DNA of 64,000 bases from Mesobacillus campisalis (GCF_000986785.1 NZ_LAYY01000003.1:174583-238582), one strand, 5' to 3'; counted from the first letter of the stretch, positions 43,884-54,832 are shown. Numbers and translations: made by a program. The notes: generated by a model from the letters alone, not told the origin.

Positions 43884-46757
43884 TTAGGAGCTGCTGTAGC
43901 TTTCTTCCCTTTCGCTGACCAGCTGCTGCATGCGAAGCCGATCTCGTTCGAGGATAGGCTTCAGGTATTTGCCTGTATACGATTCCGGAACCTCGGCAAC
44001 CTGTTCAGGGGTGCCCGCCGCAACAATCGTGCCGCCTTTGTCCCCGCCTTCAGGGCCAAGGTCGACTATATGGTCCGCGGCCTTGATGACATCGAGGTTG
44101 TGCTCAATCACCAGCACAGTGTCGCCATTTTCGACAAGCCGCTGAAGCACCACCAGCAGACGGGCAATATCATCGACATGCAAGCCGGTTGTCGGTTCAT
44201 CAAGGATATAGAGCGTTTTTCCCGTGGATCGGCGGTGCAGCTCGGAAGCAAGCTTGACCCGCTGCGCTTCCCCGCCGGACAGGGTTGTTGCCGGCTGGCC
44301 GAGGGTGATATAGCCGAGGCCGACATCCGCGATCGTCTGAAGCTTCCTCCTGATTTTCGGGATATTGCTGAAATATTCGAGGGCATCCTCAACTGTCATA
44401 TCCAAAACATCAGATATGTTCTTGCCTTTGTATTTCACTTCAAGTGTCTCGCGGTTATAGCGTTTCCCATGGCAAACTTCGCAAGGTACGTAGACATCTG
44501 GAAGGAAATGCATTTCGATTTTGATGATTCCGTCGCCGCGGCAGGCTTCACAGCGTCCGCCTTTCACATTGAAGCTGAAACGGCCCTTTTTATAGCCGCG
44601 CACTTTCGCTTCATTGGTAGCAGCGAACACATCGCGGATATCATCGAACACCCCTGTATAGGTGGCCGGATTAGACCTTGGCGTGCGCCCGATTGGCGAC
44701 TGGTCGATATCGATGATCTTGTCGAGATGCTCGGCTCCTTTAATTTCCTTATGTTCGCCCGGCCTGCTCTTGGCCCGGTGAAGCTTCATGGCCAGCGACT
44801 TATGGAGAATCTCATTGATCAGCGTACTTTTTCCTGATCCGGAAACGCCTGTTACCGCAATGAACGTTCCGAGCGGAAACTTGGCATTGGTGCCTTTCAG
44901 GTTATTCTCCTTCGCACCCTTGATTTCAATGAAGCGTCCGTCCGGTTTCCTCCGTTCAATTGGAAGCGGAATGAACTTTTTGCCGGAAAGATACTGGCCT
45001 GTCAGCGAAGCTGGGTCGTCCATGACCTCTTCCGGTCTTCCGGCAGAAATGATTTCCCCGCCGTGGACCCCTGCCCCAGGGCCAATGTCAATCAGATAAT
45101 CCGCAGCTAGCATTGTATCTTCATCATGTTCGACAACGATGAGAGTGTTGCCGATATCGCGCATGTTCTTCAGCGTTTCGATCAGCCTGTCATTGTCACG
45201 CTGATGCAGGCCGATGGAAGGTTCGTCGAGAATGTAAAGGACCCCTGTCAGCCTGGAGCCGATCTGGGTGGCGAGCCTGATCCGCTGGGCCTCACCACCC
45301 GACAAAGTCCCTGCCGCGCGGCTAAGCGTCAGGTAATCAAGGCCGACGTTGACCAAAAAGCCAAGCCGCTCCTTAATCTCCCTGAAAATAAGGTTGGCAA
45401 TCTTCATCTCTTTTTCCGAAAGCTTCAGGGTATCGAAAAAGTGATAGGCCTCTTCGACCGAAAGCTCGGTTACCTGGCCAATATGGCGGTCCGACACCAA
45501 TACTGACAGGGTCTCCCGCTTGAGGCGGTATCCTTTGCATGTAGGACAGTGATGCTCGCCCATGTATTTTTCCATTTGTTCACGGATATAGTCGGAGCCT
45601 GTTTCTTTATAGCGCCGTTCCACATTGCGAAGAACTCCCTCAAACTGGATGTAGTTCTCCCTGATCTGGCCAAAATCATTCTGGTACCTGAAATAGATCC
45701 GGTCACTGGCGGATCCATAAAGGATTTTATCAAGCTGGTCCTTTGGCAGGTCCTTCACCGGCACATCCATGTCGATTCCGTAATGGCTGCATACCGCCTC
45801 AAGAAGCTGCGGATAATATTGGGAGCTGACAGGCTCCCAAGGTGCAATCGCATTTTTCTTCAGGCTCAGGTCCTTGTTGGGAATAACAAGGTCCGCATCA
45901 ACTTCCAGCTTGACGCCCAGGCCGTCGCAATCGGGACAGGCGCCAAACGGGCTGTTGAACGAAAACATTCGCGGCTCAAGCTCACCGATGGAAAAACCGC
46001 ACACCGGACAGGCGTGGTTTTCGCTGAACATCAGCTCTTCTCCGTCTATCACATCGACGATGACTTTCCCTTCGCCAAGCCTCAAGGCTGTTTCAAGGGA
46101 ATCGGCCACACGGGCGGCAGCCCCTTCCTTGACAACAATCCGGTCGACAACTACCTCTATGCTGTGCTTCTTGTTTTTTTCCAGTTCAATGTCTTCCTCG
46201 AGGTCACGCATTTCCCCATCTATGCGTACACGGACAAACCCCTGCTTTTTGATATCTTCCAGCGGCTTGACATGCATCCCTTTTCTGCCGGAGACAATTG
46301 GCGCCAGGATTTGCATTTTTGTCCGCTCGGGGAACTCCATGATCCGGTCGACCATCTGCTCGATCGTCTGTGAGGAGATTTCAATTTTATGAACCGGACA
46401 GACTGGCCTTCCGACTCTCGCAAACAAAAGCCGCAGATAATCATAGATTTCCGTAACAGTACCCACGGTGGAGCGAGGATTCCGGCTTGTGGTTTTCTGA
46501 TCGATCGAGATGGCCGGAGACAGTCCCTCGATTGAATCCACATCGGGTTTGTCCATCTGCCCAAGAAACTGGCGGGCATAGGCGGATAGCGACTCCACAT
46601 AGCGGCGCTGCCCCTCGGCATAGATGGTATCAAAAGCCAACGAGGACTTCCCCGAACCGGAAAGCCCCGTCAGCACAACAAGCTTGTCTCTCGGAATGGT
46701 GACATCGATATTTTTTAAATTATGGGCTCTTGCCCCACTAATAATTAATTTATCCAT
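43884..46757 (-). CDS. uvrA: Excinuclease ABC subunit A
   Basis: A 957-residue DNA-damage sensor of nucleotide excision repair; a dimeric ABC ATPase that loads UvrB. First Walker A GLSGSGKS at 31-38, second [10 protein letters not shown], two LSGGEAQR signatures, and zinc-finger cysteine sets ([33 protein letters not shown]). It follows uvrB by 13 bp and shares its SOS-type promoter. Confidence 0.98.
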   Translation of the reverse strand: MDKLIISGARAHNLKNIDVTIPRDKLVVLTGLSGSGKSSLAFDTIYAEGQRRYVESLSAYARQFLGQMDKPDVDSIEGLSPAISIDQKTTSRNPRSTVGTVTEIYDYLRLLFARVGRPVCPVHKIEISSQTIEQMVDRIMEFPERTKMQILAPIVSGRKGMHVKPLEDIKKQGFVRVRIDGEMRDLEEDIELEKNKKHSIEVVVDRIVVKEGAAARVADSLETALRLGEGKVIVDVIDGEELMFSENHACPVCGFSIGELEPRMFSFNSPFGACPDCDGLGVKLEVDADLVIPNKDLSLKKNAIAPWEPVSSQYYPQLLEAVCSHYGIDMDVPVKDLPKDQLDKILYGSASDRIYFRYQNDFGQIRENYIQFEGVLRNVERRYKETGSDYIREQMEKYMGEHHCPTCKGYRLKRETLSVLVSDRHIGQVTELSVEEAYHFFDTLKLSEKEMKIANLIFREIKERLGFLVNVGLDYLTLSRAAGTLSGGEAQRIRLATQIGSRLTGVLYILDEPSIGLHQRDNDRLIETLKNMRDIGNTLIVVEHDEDTMLAADYLIDIGPGAGVHGGEIISAGRPEEVMDDPASLTGQYLSGKKFIPLPIERRKPDGRFIEIKGAKENNLKGTNAKFPLGTFIAVTGVSGSGKSTLINEILHKSLAMKLHRAKSRPGEHKEIKGAEHLDKIIDIDQSPIGRTPRSNPATYTGVFDDIRDVFAATNEAKVRGYKKGRFSFNVKGGRCEACRGDGIIKIEMHFLPDVYVPCEVCHGKRYNRETLEVKYKGKNISDVLDMTVEDALEYFSNIPKIRRKLQTIADVGLGYITLGQPATTLSGGEAQRVKLASELHRRSTGKTLYILDEPTTGLHVDDIARLLVVLQRLVENGDTVLVIEHNLDVIKAADHIVDLGPEGGDKGGTIVAAGTPEQVAEVPESYTGKYLKPILERDRLRMQQLVSEREESYSSS

Positions 46758-46770
46758 GGTTATAATTCTG

Positions 46771-48747
46771 TCATCCTTCCGCTTTTAACTCTAAAATTAA
46801 ATCACGCAGCTCGGCGGCACGTTCGAAATTGAGGGCTTTGGCTGCGTCCTTCATTTCTTTTTCCATATTGGCGATCACTTCTTCGCGTTCCTTCTTCGTC
46901 AGCTTTTTCAAACCTTCCGCCGGAGAGTAGGCCTCCTGCTCTTCGGCAGCCATGGTTGCACGAATGACATCGCGGATTTCCTTCTGGATGGTTTGCGGTG
47001 TGATCCCGTGCTTCTCGTTATGCTCTTTCTGAATGGCACGGCGGCGCTTGGTTTCGGCAATCGCCATCTCCATTGAATTCGTCATCCGGTCGGCGTACAT
47101 GATGACATGGCCGTTCGCATTCCGCGCCGCCCGGCCGATCGTCTGGATCAGCGAGCGTTCGGAACGGAGAAAGCCCTCTTTGTCGGCATCCAAAATCGTA
47201 ACAAGGGAAACCTCGGGAATATCAAGGCCTTCCCTCAGGAGGTTGATGCCGACAAGCACATCATATTTGCCAAGCCGCAATTCACGGATGATTTCAATCC
47301 GTTCCAGCGTTTTGACTTCCGAATGCAAATACTGGACCTTAATGCCAATCTCTTTTAAATAGTCGGTCAGGTCCTCTGACATTTTCTTCGTCAGTGTGGT
47401 CACCAGTACACGTTCGTTTCGCTTGATCCGCTCCTGAATTTCGCCAATGAGGTCATCAATCTGACCCTCAATCGGCCGGACATCAATCGTAGGGTCAAGC
47501 AGGCCGGTTGGACGGATGATTTGTTCAATCATCTTCGGCGTATGTTCAATCTCATAAGGGCCAGGCGTTGCCGAAACGTAAATGGCCGAACTGATGTGCT
47601 TTTCAAATTCATCGAATGTCAGCGGCCTGTTGTCCATCGCTGAAGGCAGGCGGAAGCCATGCTCGACAAGGACGTTTTTCCGTGCCTGGTCACCATTATA
47701 CATTCCCCTGATTTGCGGAAGCGTAACATGCGACTCGTCAATCACGAGCAGAAAATCTTCCGGGAAATAGTCAAGCAACGTATAAGGTGTGGAGCCCGGC
47801 GGCCGGAGTGTCAGATGGCGGGAATAGTTCTCGATTCCCGAGCAAAAGCCCATCTCCCTCATCATTTCAAGGTCATAGCGTGTCCGCTGTTCAAGGCGCT
47901 GCGCTTCAAGCAGCTTATCATTGGCCCGAAGCTCATCAAGCCGTTCTTCCAGCTCTTTTTCGATGTTTTCAATCGCCACTCTCATCTTCTCTTCCCGCGT
48001 CACGAAGTGGGATGCCGGGAAGATCGCCACATGGTCGCGCTCACCGATGATTTCACCGGTAAGGGCATCCACCTCGCGGATCCGGTCAATTTCATCGCCG
48101 AAAAACTCAATTCGCATGCAATGCTCATCCCGCGAGACCGGGAAGATCTCGACTACATCGCCCCGTACCCTGAAGGTACCTCGCTTAAAGTCGATATCAT
48201 TCCGTTCGTACTGGACATCGACAAGGCGGTGCAGAAGCTTGTTCCGCTCGATCTCCATGCCTGTCCTTAATGATACGACCATGTCCCGGTATTCCTCTGG
48301 CGAACCGAGGCCGTAGATGCAGCTGACACTGGCGATGATGATGACGTCCTTGCGCTCAAACAAGGAAGATGTCGCCGAGTGTCGAAGCTTATCGATTTCA
48401 TCATTGATGCTGGCATCCTTCTCAATGAAAGTGTCCGTTTGCGGCACGTATGCTTCCGGCTGGTAGTAATCGTAATAACTGACAAAATACTCTACAGCAT
48501 TGTTCGGGAAAAATTCCTTGAACTCGCTGTAGAGCTGCCCTGCCAGTGTTTTATTATGGGCAATCACCAATGTCGGCTTGTTTATTTCTTTGATTACGTT
48601 GGAAACGGTGAAGGTTTTTCCGGTTCCCGTTGCCCCAAGCAGCGTCTGGTGCCGCTTGTTTTCCTTTAACCCCTGGACCAGCTGCCTGATCGCTTCGGGC
48701 TGGTCTCCCTGAGGGGAATATTTTGAGACTAATTCAAACTGGTCCAT
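46771..48747 (-). CDS. uvrB: Excinuclease ABC subunit B
   Basis: A 658-residue helicase-like damage-verification subunit. Walker A GATGTGKT (38-45), the beta-hairpin region [12 protein letters not shown], helicase motif [11 protein letters not shown], and the C-terminal UVR domain that recruits UvrC are present. The ATG MDQFELV is preferred over a TTG two codons upstream. A LexA-like box lies about 125 bp upstream. Confidence 0.98.
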   Translation of the reverse strand: MDQFELVSKYSPQGDQPEAIRQLVQGLKENKRHQTLLGATGTGKTFTVSNVIKEINKPTLVIAHNKTLAGQLYSEFKEFFPNNAVEYFVSYYDYYQPEAYVPQTDTFIEKDASINDEIDKLRHSATSSLFERKDVIIIASVSCIYGLGSPEEYRDMVVSLRTGMEIERNKLLHRLVDVQYERNDIDFKRGTFRVRGDVVEIFPVSRDEHCMRIEFFGDEIDRIREVDALTGEIIGERDHVAIFPASHFVTREEKMRVAIENIEKELEERLDELRANDKLLEAQRLEQRTRYDLEMMREMGFCSGIENYSRHLTLRPPGSTPYTLLDYFPEDFLLVIDESHVTLPQIRGMYNGDQARKNVLVEHGFRLPSAMDNRPLTFDEFEKHISSAIYVSATPGPYEIEHTPKMIEQIIRPTGLLDPTIDVRPIEGQIDDLIGEIQERIKRNERVLVTTLTKKMSEDLTDYLKEIGIKVQYLHSEVKTLERIEIIRELRLGKYDVLVGINLLREGLDIPEVSLVTILDADKEGFLRSERSLIQTIGRAARNANGHVIMYADRMTNSMEMAIAETKRRRAIQKEHNEKHGITPQTIQKEIRDVIRATMAAEEQEAYSPAEGLKKLTKKEREEVIANMEKEMKDAAKALNFERAAELRDLILELKAEG

Positions 48748-48829
48748 AACCAAAAAGCCCCCTGTAAAAGTTCAATTTATATCAGTCAGCATGCTGCGAT
48801 GATGACGGAGGTGAAAATTCCATATCTCC

Positions 48830-48881
48830 ATTCTACCACAAAGCTGCCAAAACAAACCAACAGGAAGCAAACAAGCGTTCT
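48830..48881 (-). promoter_or_regulatory. uvrB promoter with LexA (DinR)-like box
   Basis: On the minus strand AGAACGCTTGTTTG (48868-48881) matches the Bacillus LexA consensus CGAACRNRYGTTYC at most positions, keeping GAAC-N4-GTT. A TAGAAT -10 with a TGG extension lies at 48830-48835. The spacing fits SOS control of uvrBA; the -35 is not clear. Confidence 0.6.
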
Positions 48882-48951
48882 AGTTTTTTCGACATGTTTT
48901 TATGTACGGAGGAATTCCCTGCTTTCATACCGCCTGGCCAAAATAAAAAGA

Positions 48952-48975
48952 ACCGTGCTGGAATTCCAGCACGGT
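48952..48975 (-). terminator. Terminator of csbA (perfect 24-bp palindrome)
   Basis: ACCGTGCTGGAA and its complement abut without a loop, followed by TCTTTTTATTTT on the minus strand. It overlaps the csbA stop codon by one base. Confidence 0.8.
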
Positions 48976-49208
48976 CATGCCTTTTTGCGGTTTCGCTGCA
49001 CCATTCTGTTTGCGAAGTAGAAGCCGGCGGTGAGGGAAAGGGCATCCACCACAATCAGCAGCGTAGTATCCGTATAGCCTTTATAAACAGAAGCGGCAAT
49101 CAAGGCCACCGTCAAGATCAGTCCAAGGTAGTGGTTATAAGCGACCCTTGTAAAAAAAACAACCATCGCTCCCGGAAGCAAAAGCGCTACGATATATTTC
49201 ATGACCAA
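48975..49208 (-). CDS. csbA: CsbA-family membrane protein
   Basis: 77 residues with two or three hydrophobic helices and a basic tail (NRMVQRNRKKA); a DUF2198/CsbA match in length and pattern. In B. subtilis csbA is a sigma-B stress gene near uvrBA. The start is TTG, seven bases after AGAGGTG. No sigma-B promoter was recognised upstream. Function unknown. Confidence 0.85.
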   Translation of the reverse strand: MVMKYIVALLLPGAMVVFFTRVAYNHYLGLILTVALIAASVYKGYTDTTLLIVVDALSLTAGFYFANRMVQRNRKKA

Positions 49209-49331
49209 CTAATTACACCTCTCCGGACATCCTGATTGGCAAAAAGAAACACCTGGATGTCTTCGCTCCCTTTTAGCATAGCGGTTTTCCTTTTTTCAGA
49301 CAAGCAGGAATTCCTGGCTGCAGAGTTGTGT

Positions 49332-49904
49332 TTATATTTTTTCATAGCAGACCGAGGCAGTGACTCCGGCGGTCAGAATGGCAATTGAGGAAAAAAGGAA
49401 GCTTTGGGCTCCCAGCGCCTGGTAACCCACCAATACGATTAGGCCGTCCACGAGAAAAATCAGCGTACCCAGGTTCAGGGAAGAAGCCTTTGAAAGAATA
49501 TACGCCAGCAAATCAGTGCCCCCCGTGCTTGTCTCATAGCGGAGCATTAAACCAATCCCGCTTCCAATGATAAATCCCCCCAGAATCGAACTCCACCAGA
49601 TGGGGAGCTGGAATTGATCCTGGAGCGGTGCCAGCCAATCAATAAAAAAGGAGGTGGCAATCAATCCCTGGATGCTGCTGAAAAAATAATTCCTTTCCTT
49701 GAAGTAGGCGTATACGGCAAGCGGAAGGCTAAGAAGAACAACCCACAAACCTGTCTGGAAGTGGAAATAGTAATGAAGAATAAGGGCAATCCCCACTGCC
49801 CCTCCGTCCAGCAGACGATGGGGAACCAAAAAACCATTGATTCCAGCCCCCACTAGAAAACTTCCAATCAACACAGCAGCCAACCTGATAATCGCCCACC
49901 CCAC
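49332..49904 (-). CDS. YitT-family (DUF161) membrane protein
   Basis: 190 residues with five or six hydrophobic helices and the family signature YETSTGGTDLLA. It is shorter than the yvjA product at 62.6 kb because the C-terminal cytosolic DUF2179 domain is missing. Transport function is only presumed. The start is uncertain: a GTG sits directly on AGGAA. Confidence 0.82.
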   Translation of the reverse strand: MGWAIIRLAAVLIGSFLVGAGINGFLVPHRLLDGGAVGIALILHYYFHFQTGLWVVLLSLPLAVYAYFKERNYFFSSIQGLIATSFFIDWLAPLQDQFQLPIWWSSILGGFIIGSGIGLMLRYETSTGGTDLLAYILSKASSLNLGTLIFLVDGLIVLVGYQALGAQSFLFSSIAILTAGVTASVCYEKI

Positions 49905-49955
49905 TTCCTGTCTACACCATATTTATGGTCCCTGTCCCGAAAATATGCGTAAAAA

Positions 49956-50005
49956 GGGGTCAGGCACCCTGCAGTACTGTACAGTACTGCAGGGTGCCTG
50001 ACCCC
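49956..50005. repeat. 50-bp perfect palindrome of the GGGTCAGGCACC family
   Basis: Two 25-base arms, GGGGTCAGGCACC-CTGCAGTACTGT and the exact complement, abut with no loop. It lies 10 bp past the hemD-like stop and is followed on the minus strand by TTTTTAC, so it can act as that gene's terminator. It contains the same dodecamer as the repeats at 4518, 10162 and 42172. Confidence 0.92.
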
Positions 50006-50015
50006 AATTGAGCTT

Positions 50016-50825
50016 TTATTGGTTTTCCTTGTAAAATTGCTCGAGGGCCACAATGGCGCTTCCCATCCGTTCCTGCCCGGGAACAACCACTCTTTCCACG
50101 CCTGCATCCCGCAGCGCGGCGGCGGTCACCTTGCCAACCGCGACGGCGACGACCTTGCCGGCAAAAGCCTCAATCAGCTTGTCCAGGAGGCCTTTTTCCT
50201 TTCCATGGGCAAACAGGAAACGGACTTGCGGAGTGCTTGTAAAATTAACAGCATCGACATCGCCGTTGATGATGTCCTGAAGAAGCTGCTCCAGCACTTC
50301 CGTCTCTGGAGGGATATGATGATAAGGAAGGATTTCCTTGGATTCCGCTCCTTCCCCCTCAAGAAACTGAATCAGCTGGGGAGCCGGGTCCCCATGCAGC
50401 TGCAGAGCCACCTTTGCATCCCGAAAAGAGTGGGCCTTCATGGACCGCAGCAATCCTGCCATGCTGCCATCATCGTCCCTTACAACCGGAACAAGTCCAA
50501 GATTCTTCAGCGCCTGGACGGTCTTGTAGCCCCTCGCAGCAACCTTCGCCTGCCGGAGCGCAGCCGCAAAGCCTTCCTGCAGACCGAGGTTTCCAGCGTG
50601 TTTATGTAAGGTTTCTGTTCCAATGCCCGTTGTAAAAATGAACCAATCGTACTTGCCCTCCACCAGCTCCCGAATATCTTCTTCCAGTGAAGAATCATCA
50701 AGGAAGACAGTCCCCTGAGCGGGACGGAGCACTGGAATCCCGCCAAGGTTGGCGATGATCTTGCTGATTTCCTCTGTCTTGCGTGAGCCTGCAAGGGCAA
50801 TTCTTTTCCCCGCTAATCTTTCCAA
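50016..50825 (-). CDS. Uroporphyrinogen-III synthase-like protein
   Basis: 269 residues with the two-lobed HemD pattern: AGKRIALAGSRKTEEI at the start, FTTGIGTETL, AVNFTSTPQVRFLF and VVAVAVGKVTAAAL. HemD closes the linear tetrapyrrole to uroporphyrinogen III. Here it stands outside any hem cluster, so it may be a second copy or a relative with another role. The start is TTG after GGAGGGAG. Confidence 0.82.
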   Translation of the reverse strand: MERLAGKRIALAGSRKTEEISKIIANLGGIPVLRPAQGTVFLDDSSLEEDIRELVEGKYDWFIFTTGIGTETLHKHAGNLGLQEGFAAALRQAKVAARGYKTVQALKNLGLVPVVRDDDGSMAGLLRSMKAHSFRDAKVALQLHGDPAPQLIQFLEGEGAESKEILPYHHIPPETEVLEQLLQDIINGDVDAVNFTSTPQVRFLFAHGKEKGLLDKLIEAFAGKVVAVAVGKVTAAALRDAGVERVVVPGQERMGSAIVALEQFYKENQ

Positions 50826-50870
50826 CAGCTTCTCCCTCCTGATCTACCGTATATTCCAAGTCATCAGGGC

Positions 50871-51065
50871 CTAGACAAACCACCAGACGTAGGCCGCCAC
50901 TGCAACCAGCGACAAAATGATGACCACTGCGTAAATCATCGTCAAATTCATCGTATTGCGCCTTGCCGCCTCCTGGTATCCTTCATCGCCTTTCCCTACC
51001 AGCAAAAAAGTCAGTACAGCTGATACGGCAAGGATGAGGATAACAAGCAGGATTGAAAAACTCAT
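50871..51065 (-). CDS. Small membrane protein of unknown function
   Basis: 64 residues with two hydrophobic helices (about 3-22 and 42-62) around a polar segment GKGDEGYQEAARRNTMN. A strong SD (GGGGGAAGCTGG) precedes the ATG. It lies between the alarmone synthetase and hemD-like genes in the same orientation. No family recognised. Confidence 0.7.
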   Translation of the reverse strand: MSFSILLVILILAVSAVLTFLLVGKGDEGYQEAARRNTMNLTMIYAVVIILSLVAVAAYVWWFV

Positions 51066-51094
51066 TTCCAGCTTCCCCCTTCATCTTTAATAAT

Positions 51095-51820
51095 CTAGTC
51101 TCTATTAGTAAGCGACCCTAAAAGCTTATATGGCAGAGCGCTCTGCTGGCCGAGGACCAATTCATCCTCAAGCCTTCCTTTTTCCTTGTAAACTCCCATT
51201 TCATTGTTCAGCTTTTCCATTTTTACATCCAGTTCGGCTGCGGAGGTTGCGGCCTCTTTCAGTTCCTTCAGCAAATGGTCCGGCACCTCCTTATTGTATT
51301 TGTAAAATATTTTATGTTCCAGGCTGGCCCAGAAATCCATCGCAATCGTGCGTATCTGGATCTCAACAGGAATCCGTTCTTCACGATCCGACATAAAAAT
51401 CGGGATTTCAATAATCAAATGAAGGCTTCGGTAGCCATTTGGCTTGGGCTTTTTTATGTAGTCCTTGCTTTCGATCACCGTGATATCCTTTTGCCCTTTC
51501 AGCATATCACAAATTTTATAAATATCGGTTATAAACGAGCAGGTGATCCGGATGCCGGCAATATCCTTGATGTTTTCCTTGATGGATGGCAAGGACAGCT
51601 CAAGGTTTTTCCGATATACCTTGTCAAGGATGCTTTCCGGTGTTTTCACCCGGTATTTAACATGTTCAATCGGATTGTAATCGTGAATATACTGAAACTC
51701 TTCTTTCAAAATATTTATCTTTGTGTTCATTTCATCCAGTGCGAATTTATACGCCATCATGAACCGGGTTAATTCGGCTTTTAGCGTTCTTAGTTCATTT
51801 AAAGTAAAATCACCAATCAT
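51095..51820 (-). CDS. Small alarmone synthetase (YwaC/SasA/RelP type)
   Basis: 241 residues; makes (p)ppGpp from ATP and GTP or GDP. Synthetase motifs are visible: NPIEHVKYRVKTPESIL, DIAGIRITCSFI, KPNGYRSLHLIIE and EIQIRTIAMDFWASLEHK. There is no HD hydrolase or regulatory domain. It resembles B. subtilis YwaC, induced by cell-wall stress, more than YjbM. The C-terminal tail is about 30 residues longer than usual. Confidence 0.93.
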   Translation of the reverse strand: MIGDFTLNELRTLKAELTRFMMAYKFALDEMNTKINILKEEFQYIHDYNPIEHVKYRVKTPESILDKVYRKNLELSLPSIKENIKDIAGIRITCSFITDIYKICDMLKGQKDITVIESKDYIKKPKPNGYRSLHLIIEIPIFMSDREERIPVEIQIRTIAMDFWASLEHKIFYKYNKEVPDHLLKELKEAATSAAELDVKMEKLNNEMGVYKEKGRLEDELVLGQQSALPYKLLGSLTNRD

Positions 51821-51829
51821 GGGTTGACC

Positions 51830-52522
51830 TCATTCCCTGTAAAAATTGCCTTGCCGCCTTCTCTTCCTATTATATACTTTCTTAAAACCAAAGAATAATG
51901 CGAAGAACAGGAGAACGAGGATTCCCAGCACATACTCGTCGAATTCAGCAGATAATAATCCTGCCGGGATAAGCGCCAAGACGAAAAAGTAGAGGAAGTT
52001 TCCAAATATCGTGGCAAACAAAAAGTGGTTGAAGCGGACCGAACTCAGCCCCGCAAGAATGTTCACCAGGCTGGTAGGGACAAAAGGAAAAATCCTTGCC
52101 TGAAAAACATAGGCAAACCCCTCGCGCTCCAGCCTGGCAACAAGGTCGGAGTTGAACTTCTCGTTAAGCCAATTCTGGAAAAGGTATTTGACACTGAGAT
52201 AAATGACAATAGACGCGAAGATGCTGGTCAGCCAGCTCCAGATAAAACCATCCACAAAGCCGAAGAGGGTGATATTGACCGTAATCACGAGCAGCAGCGG
52301 GATGACCGTAAACGCATTTTGGATGACCATGATGAGGAGCATGAACAAATACGTGTAGCCTTCATTTCCTTTAAGGGAAGAACGGATGCCTTCAAGATCG
52401 CCAGACAGGAACAGAGAGAACACATCCTTCGTAAAAGCATACAAAAGACTGCCCAAGGCCAAAATCAGCAGCATAAACAGGATTTTCCTATTGAATTTCT
52501 TCGTTAATTTTGGCCTATCCAT
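51830..52522 (-). CDS. TVP38/TMEM64 family membrane protein
   Basis: 230 residues with five or six hydrophobic helices and the SNARE-associated (VTT/DedA-like) motif FVPTSLVNILAGLSSVRFNHFL. Members are linked to lipid scrambling or membrane homeostasis. A basic C-terminus (KKVYNRKRRRQ) is cytosolic. The gene lies 9 bp before the alarmone synthetase and is probably co-transcribed. Confidence 0.9.
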   Translation of the reverse strand: MDRPKLTKKFNRKILFMLLILALGSLLYAFTKDVFSLFLSGDLEGIRSSLKGNEGYTYLFMLLIMVIQNAFTVIPLLLVITVNITLFGFVDGFIWSWLTSIFASIVIYLSVKYLFQNWLNEKFNSDLVARLEREGFAYVFQARIFPFVPTSLVNILAGLSSVRFNHFLFATIFGNFLYFFVLALIPAGLLSAEFDEYVLGILVLLFFALFFGFKKVYNRKRRRQGNFYRE

Positions 52523-52630
52523 TTTTCTTCACCAACCTGTTTCCCTTAATAATAGACATTTTTGCTTCTGTTATAGTACGCACGGGAAGCTGCAAAGTTC
52601 CGTCCTGGAGGGTATTCCCATACCAAAGAC

Positions 52631-52681
52631 CCATAAAACCAAGAACGGTTCCCTTATCAGGAACCGTTCTTGGTTTTATGG
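52631..52681. repeat. Palindrome with perfect 22-bp arms between arsC and the TVP38 gene
   Basis: CCATAAAACCAAGAACGGTTCC and its exact complement (written here as 22-base arms at 52631-52652 and 52660-52681) enclose CTTATCA. It lies about 40 bp past the arsC stop and may end the ars operon, although no T run follows. The core resembles the 25369 palindrome. Confidence 0.8.
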
Positions 52682-52722
52682 GAAGCAGCCAAGGAAGTGC
52701 TCCTTGACCATTTGTGTTTCTT

Positions 52723-53142
52723 TTACTTTCCAGTTTCCCCAAATGTCTTGATGCGGTCCCCGATTTCATCGCGCACTCGCTGGAAGAACGCCCATTTTTC
52801 TTCCTCGGTTCCTTCTGCCTTGGCGGGGTCGTCAAATCCCCAGTGCTCGCGTTTCACATGTGGAGGAGTGACCGGGCAATGGTCAGCAGCATGTCCGCAA
52901 AGAGTGACAACCAAATCGGCATTGTTCAGGATATCCGGGTCTATCACATCAGAAGTCTGATTTGAAATATCAATACCCGCTTCCTTCATCGCCTTTACGG
53001 CATTAGGGTTTAACCCATGGGCTTCAAGCCCGGCACTTTTGATCTCCCATTCGTCACCAAGATGGTGTTTTGCCCACCCTTCGGCCATTTGGCTGCGGCA
53101 AGAGTTTCCTGTGCAAAGAAAATAAAGTGTTTTTTTAGACAT
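52723..53142 (-). CDS. arsC: Arsenate reductase, thioredoxin-coupled
   Basis: 139 residues of the low-molecular-weight phosphatase fold. The P-loop CTGNSCRS gives nucleophile Cys10; the relay cysteines are Cys82 and Cys89 (LCGHAADHC). This is the Staphylococcus/Bacillus type that is recycled by thioredoxin, and trxB is in this window. It reduces arsenate to arsenite, which ArsB exports. It is the last gene of arsRBC. Confidence 0.98.
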   Translation of the reverse strand: MSKKTLYFLCTGNSCRSQMAEGWAKHHLGDEWEIKSAGLEAHGLNPNAVKAMKEAGIDISNQTSDVIDPDILNNADLVVTLCGHAADHCPVTPPHVKREHWGFDDPAKAEGTEEEKWAFFQRVRDEIGDRIKTFGETGK

Positions 53143-53170
53143 GATGCATTTCTCCTTTTTTAGAAAGATT

Positions 53171-54469
53171 TTATGAGATGATTAACAACCAGGCATAGAG
53201 ACCCACCAATGTGATAAAGAGGGTCGGAATCGTCAGGACAATCCCTGTTTTAAAATACGTCCCCCATGAAATCTTCACGCCTTTCAAACTCAGCACATGA
53301 AGCCAGAGCAGGGTGGCGAGCGATCCGATTGGAGTAATTTTAGGGCCTAGGTCGGACCCGATTACATTGGCATAAATCAGGGCTTCCCTAATCACGCCGC
53401 TTGTATTCGTATCGGCTATCGCAAGGGCGTCAATCATGACGGTCGGCATGTTGTTCATCACCGAGGAAAGGATGGCGGCAATAAAGCCCATTCCAATCGT
53501 GGCGGCAAAAAGTCCCTGGTCCGCTGCCACCTGGATGACGTCGGATAAAACATTGGTCAATCCTGCATTCCTAAGTCCATATACCACGACATACATGCCG
53601 ATGGAGAAGAACACGATCGCCCATGGTGCCCCTTTAATGACCGTGGAAATGTGGACCGCCGGACTTTTTCTCGCCATCATCAGGAAGAAGATCGCGACAA
53701 TCCCAGCGATGAAGGATACCGGGATCCCGATGAATTCACTGGAAAAGTACCCCACCAGGAGAACTCCAAGGACGACCCAGGATAACCGGAACATCTTGTG
53801 GTCACGAATCGCTTCTTTCGGCTTTTTCAGCTGGGTCATGTCATAGTTCTTCGGTATGCTCTTACGGAAGAACAGATACAGCACCAGAATGCTGGCTGCC
53901 AATGAAAAGAAGTTCGGGACAATCATCCTCGAGGCGTACTCGACAAATCCGATTCCGAAGAAGTCCGCCGATACAATGTTCACCAGGTTGCTTACCACTA
54001 GCGGAAGCGAGGTGGTGTCCGCAATAAAACCGCTGGCCATGATGAACGGGAAAACCATTTTCTCATTGAAGTTCAAGTTGCGAACCATGGCGAGCACGAT
54101 AGGCGTCAGAATCAGCGCCGCTCCGTCGTTTGCAAAAAATGCCGCAACGATTGCCCCCAGAATGGAAACGTAGATAAACATCCTGACGCCGTTTCCTTTG
54201 GCGGCTCTTGCCATATGGAGGGCGGACCATTCAAAGAAGCCAATTTCATCTAAAATCAAAGAGATGATGATGATAGCAACAAAAGCGAGTGTCGCATTCC
54301 ACACAATGGAGGTTACATCCATCACATCCTGAAAATTTACGACCCCGACCAGCAAGGCCAATATGGCACCGCCGCATGCGGACCAGCCAATGGATAACCC
54401 CTTAGGCTGCCAGATAACCAGCACCAGGGTCAGTAAAAAGATGGCCGAAGCCAATAAAACCTGTGTCAT
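53171..54469 (-). CDS. arsB: Arsenite efflux transporter ArsB
   Basis: A 432-residue membrane protein with about 12 helices and ArsB features: [16 protein letters not shown] and [15 protein letters not shown], the paired NDG/NNMPT half-sites. It exports arsenite/antimonite using the proton gradient. It lies between arsR and arsC; there is no arsA or arsD. Confidence 0.96.
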   Translation of the reverse strand: MTQVLLASAIFLLTLVLVIWQPKGLSIGWSACGGAILALLVGVVNFQDVMDVTSIVWNATLAFVAIIIISLILDEIGFFEWSALHMARAAKGNGVRMFIYVSILGAIVAAFFANDGAALILTPIVLAMVRNLNFNEKMVFPFIMASGFIADTTSLPLVVSNLVNIVSADFFGIGFVEYASRMIVPNFFSLAASILVLYLFFRKSIPKNYDMTQLKKPKEAIRDHKMFRLSWVVLGVLLVGYFSSEFIGIPVSFIAGIVAIFFLMMARKSPAVHISTVIKGAPWAIVFFSIGMYVVVYGLRNAGLTNVLSDVIQVAADQGLFAATIGMGFIAAILSSVMNNMPTVMIDALAIADTNTSGVIREALIYANVIGSDLGPKITPIGSLATLLWLHVLSLKGVKISWGTYFKTGIVLTIPTLFITLVGLYAWLLIIS

Positions 54470-54487
54470 TCTCTATTCCCCCTGTAC

Positions 54488-54832
54488 TTAACAACAAGAA
54501 ATCCTTAATCCTTGTTCCTCTAATTCTTTTAGCTTGTAATCCTGGTTTGGAAGATGCTGAAGGATGTCCTGGACCATTGGATAATAGTCGCTCTCTTTTT
54601 TAAGGGAGTAGAACACCCATTGTCCTTTCCGTTCCTCCCCCACGAGGCCGGCGTCCCTTAATTTCCGGACATGCTGGCTGATCGCCGGCTGGCTCATCTT
54701 GAAGATTTCCACGAATTCACAGACACAGCAATCATGGTTCTCCAGGATCTTAACCATTGTGAGACGTGTTTTATCTCCCAAGAGCTTAAGAATTAAAGCG
54801 GCTTTATCCATTTCAATTTTTAATGTATCCAT
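54488..54832 (-). CDS. arsR: Arsenical resistance repressor ArsR
   Basis: A 114-residue winged-helix repressor released by As(III) or Sb(III). The metal site is in DCCVCEFV at the start of the recognition helix pair (KMSQPAISQHVRKLRDAGLV). A C-terminal CC pair is also present. The start MDTLKIEMDK is preferred to an upstream ATG lacking SD. It heads arsRBC. Confidence 0.96.
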   Translation of the reverse strand: MDTLKIEMDKAALILKLLGDKTRLTMVKILENHDCCVCEFVEIFKMSQPAISQHVRKLRDAGLVGEERKGQWVFYSLKKESDYYPMVQDILQHLPNQDYKLKELEEQGLRISCC

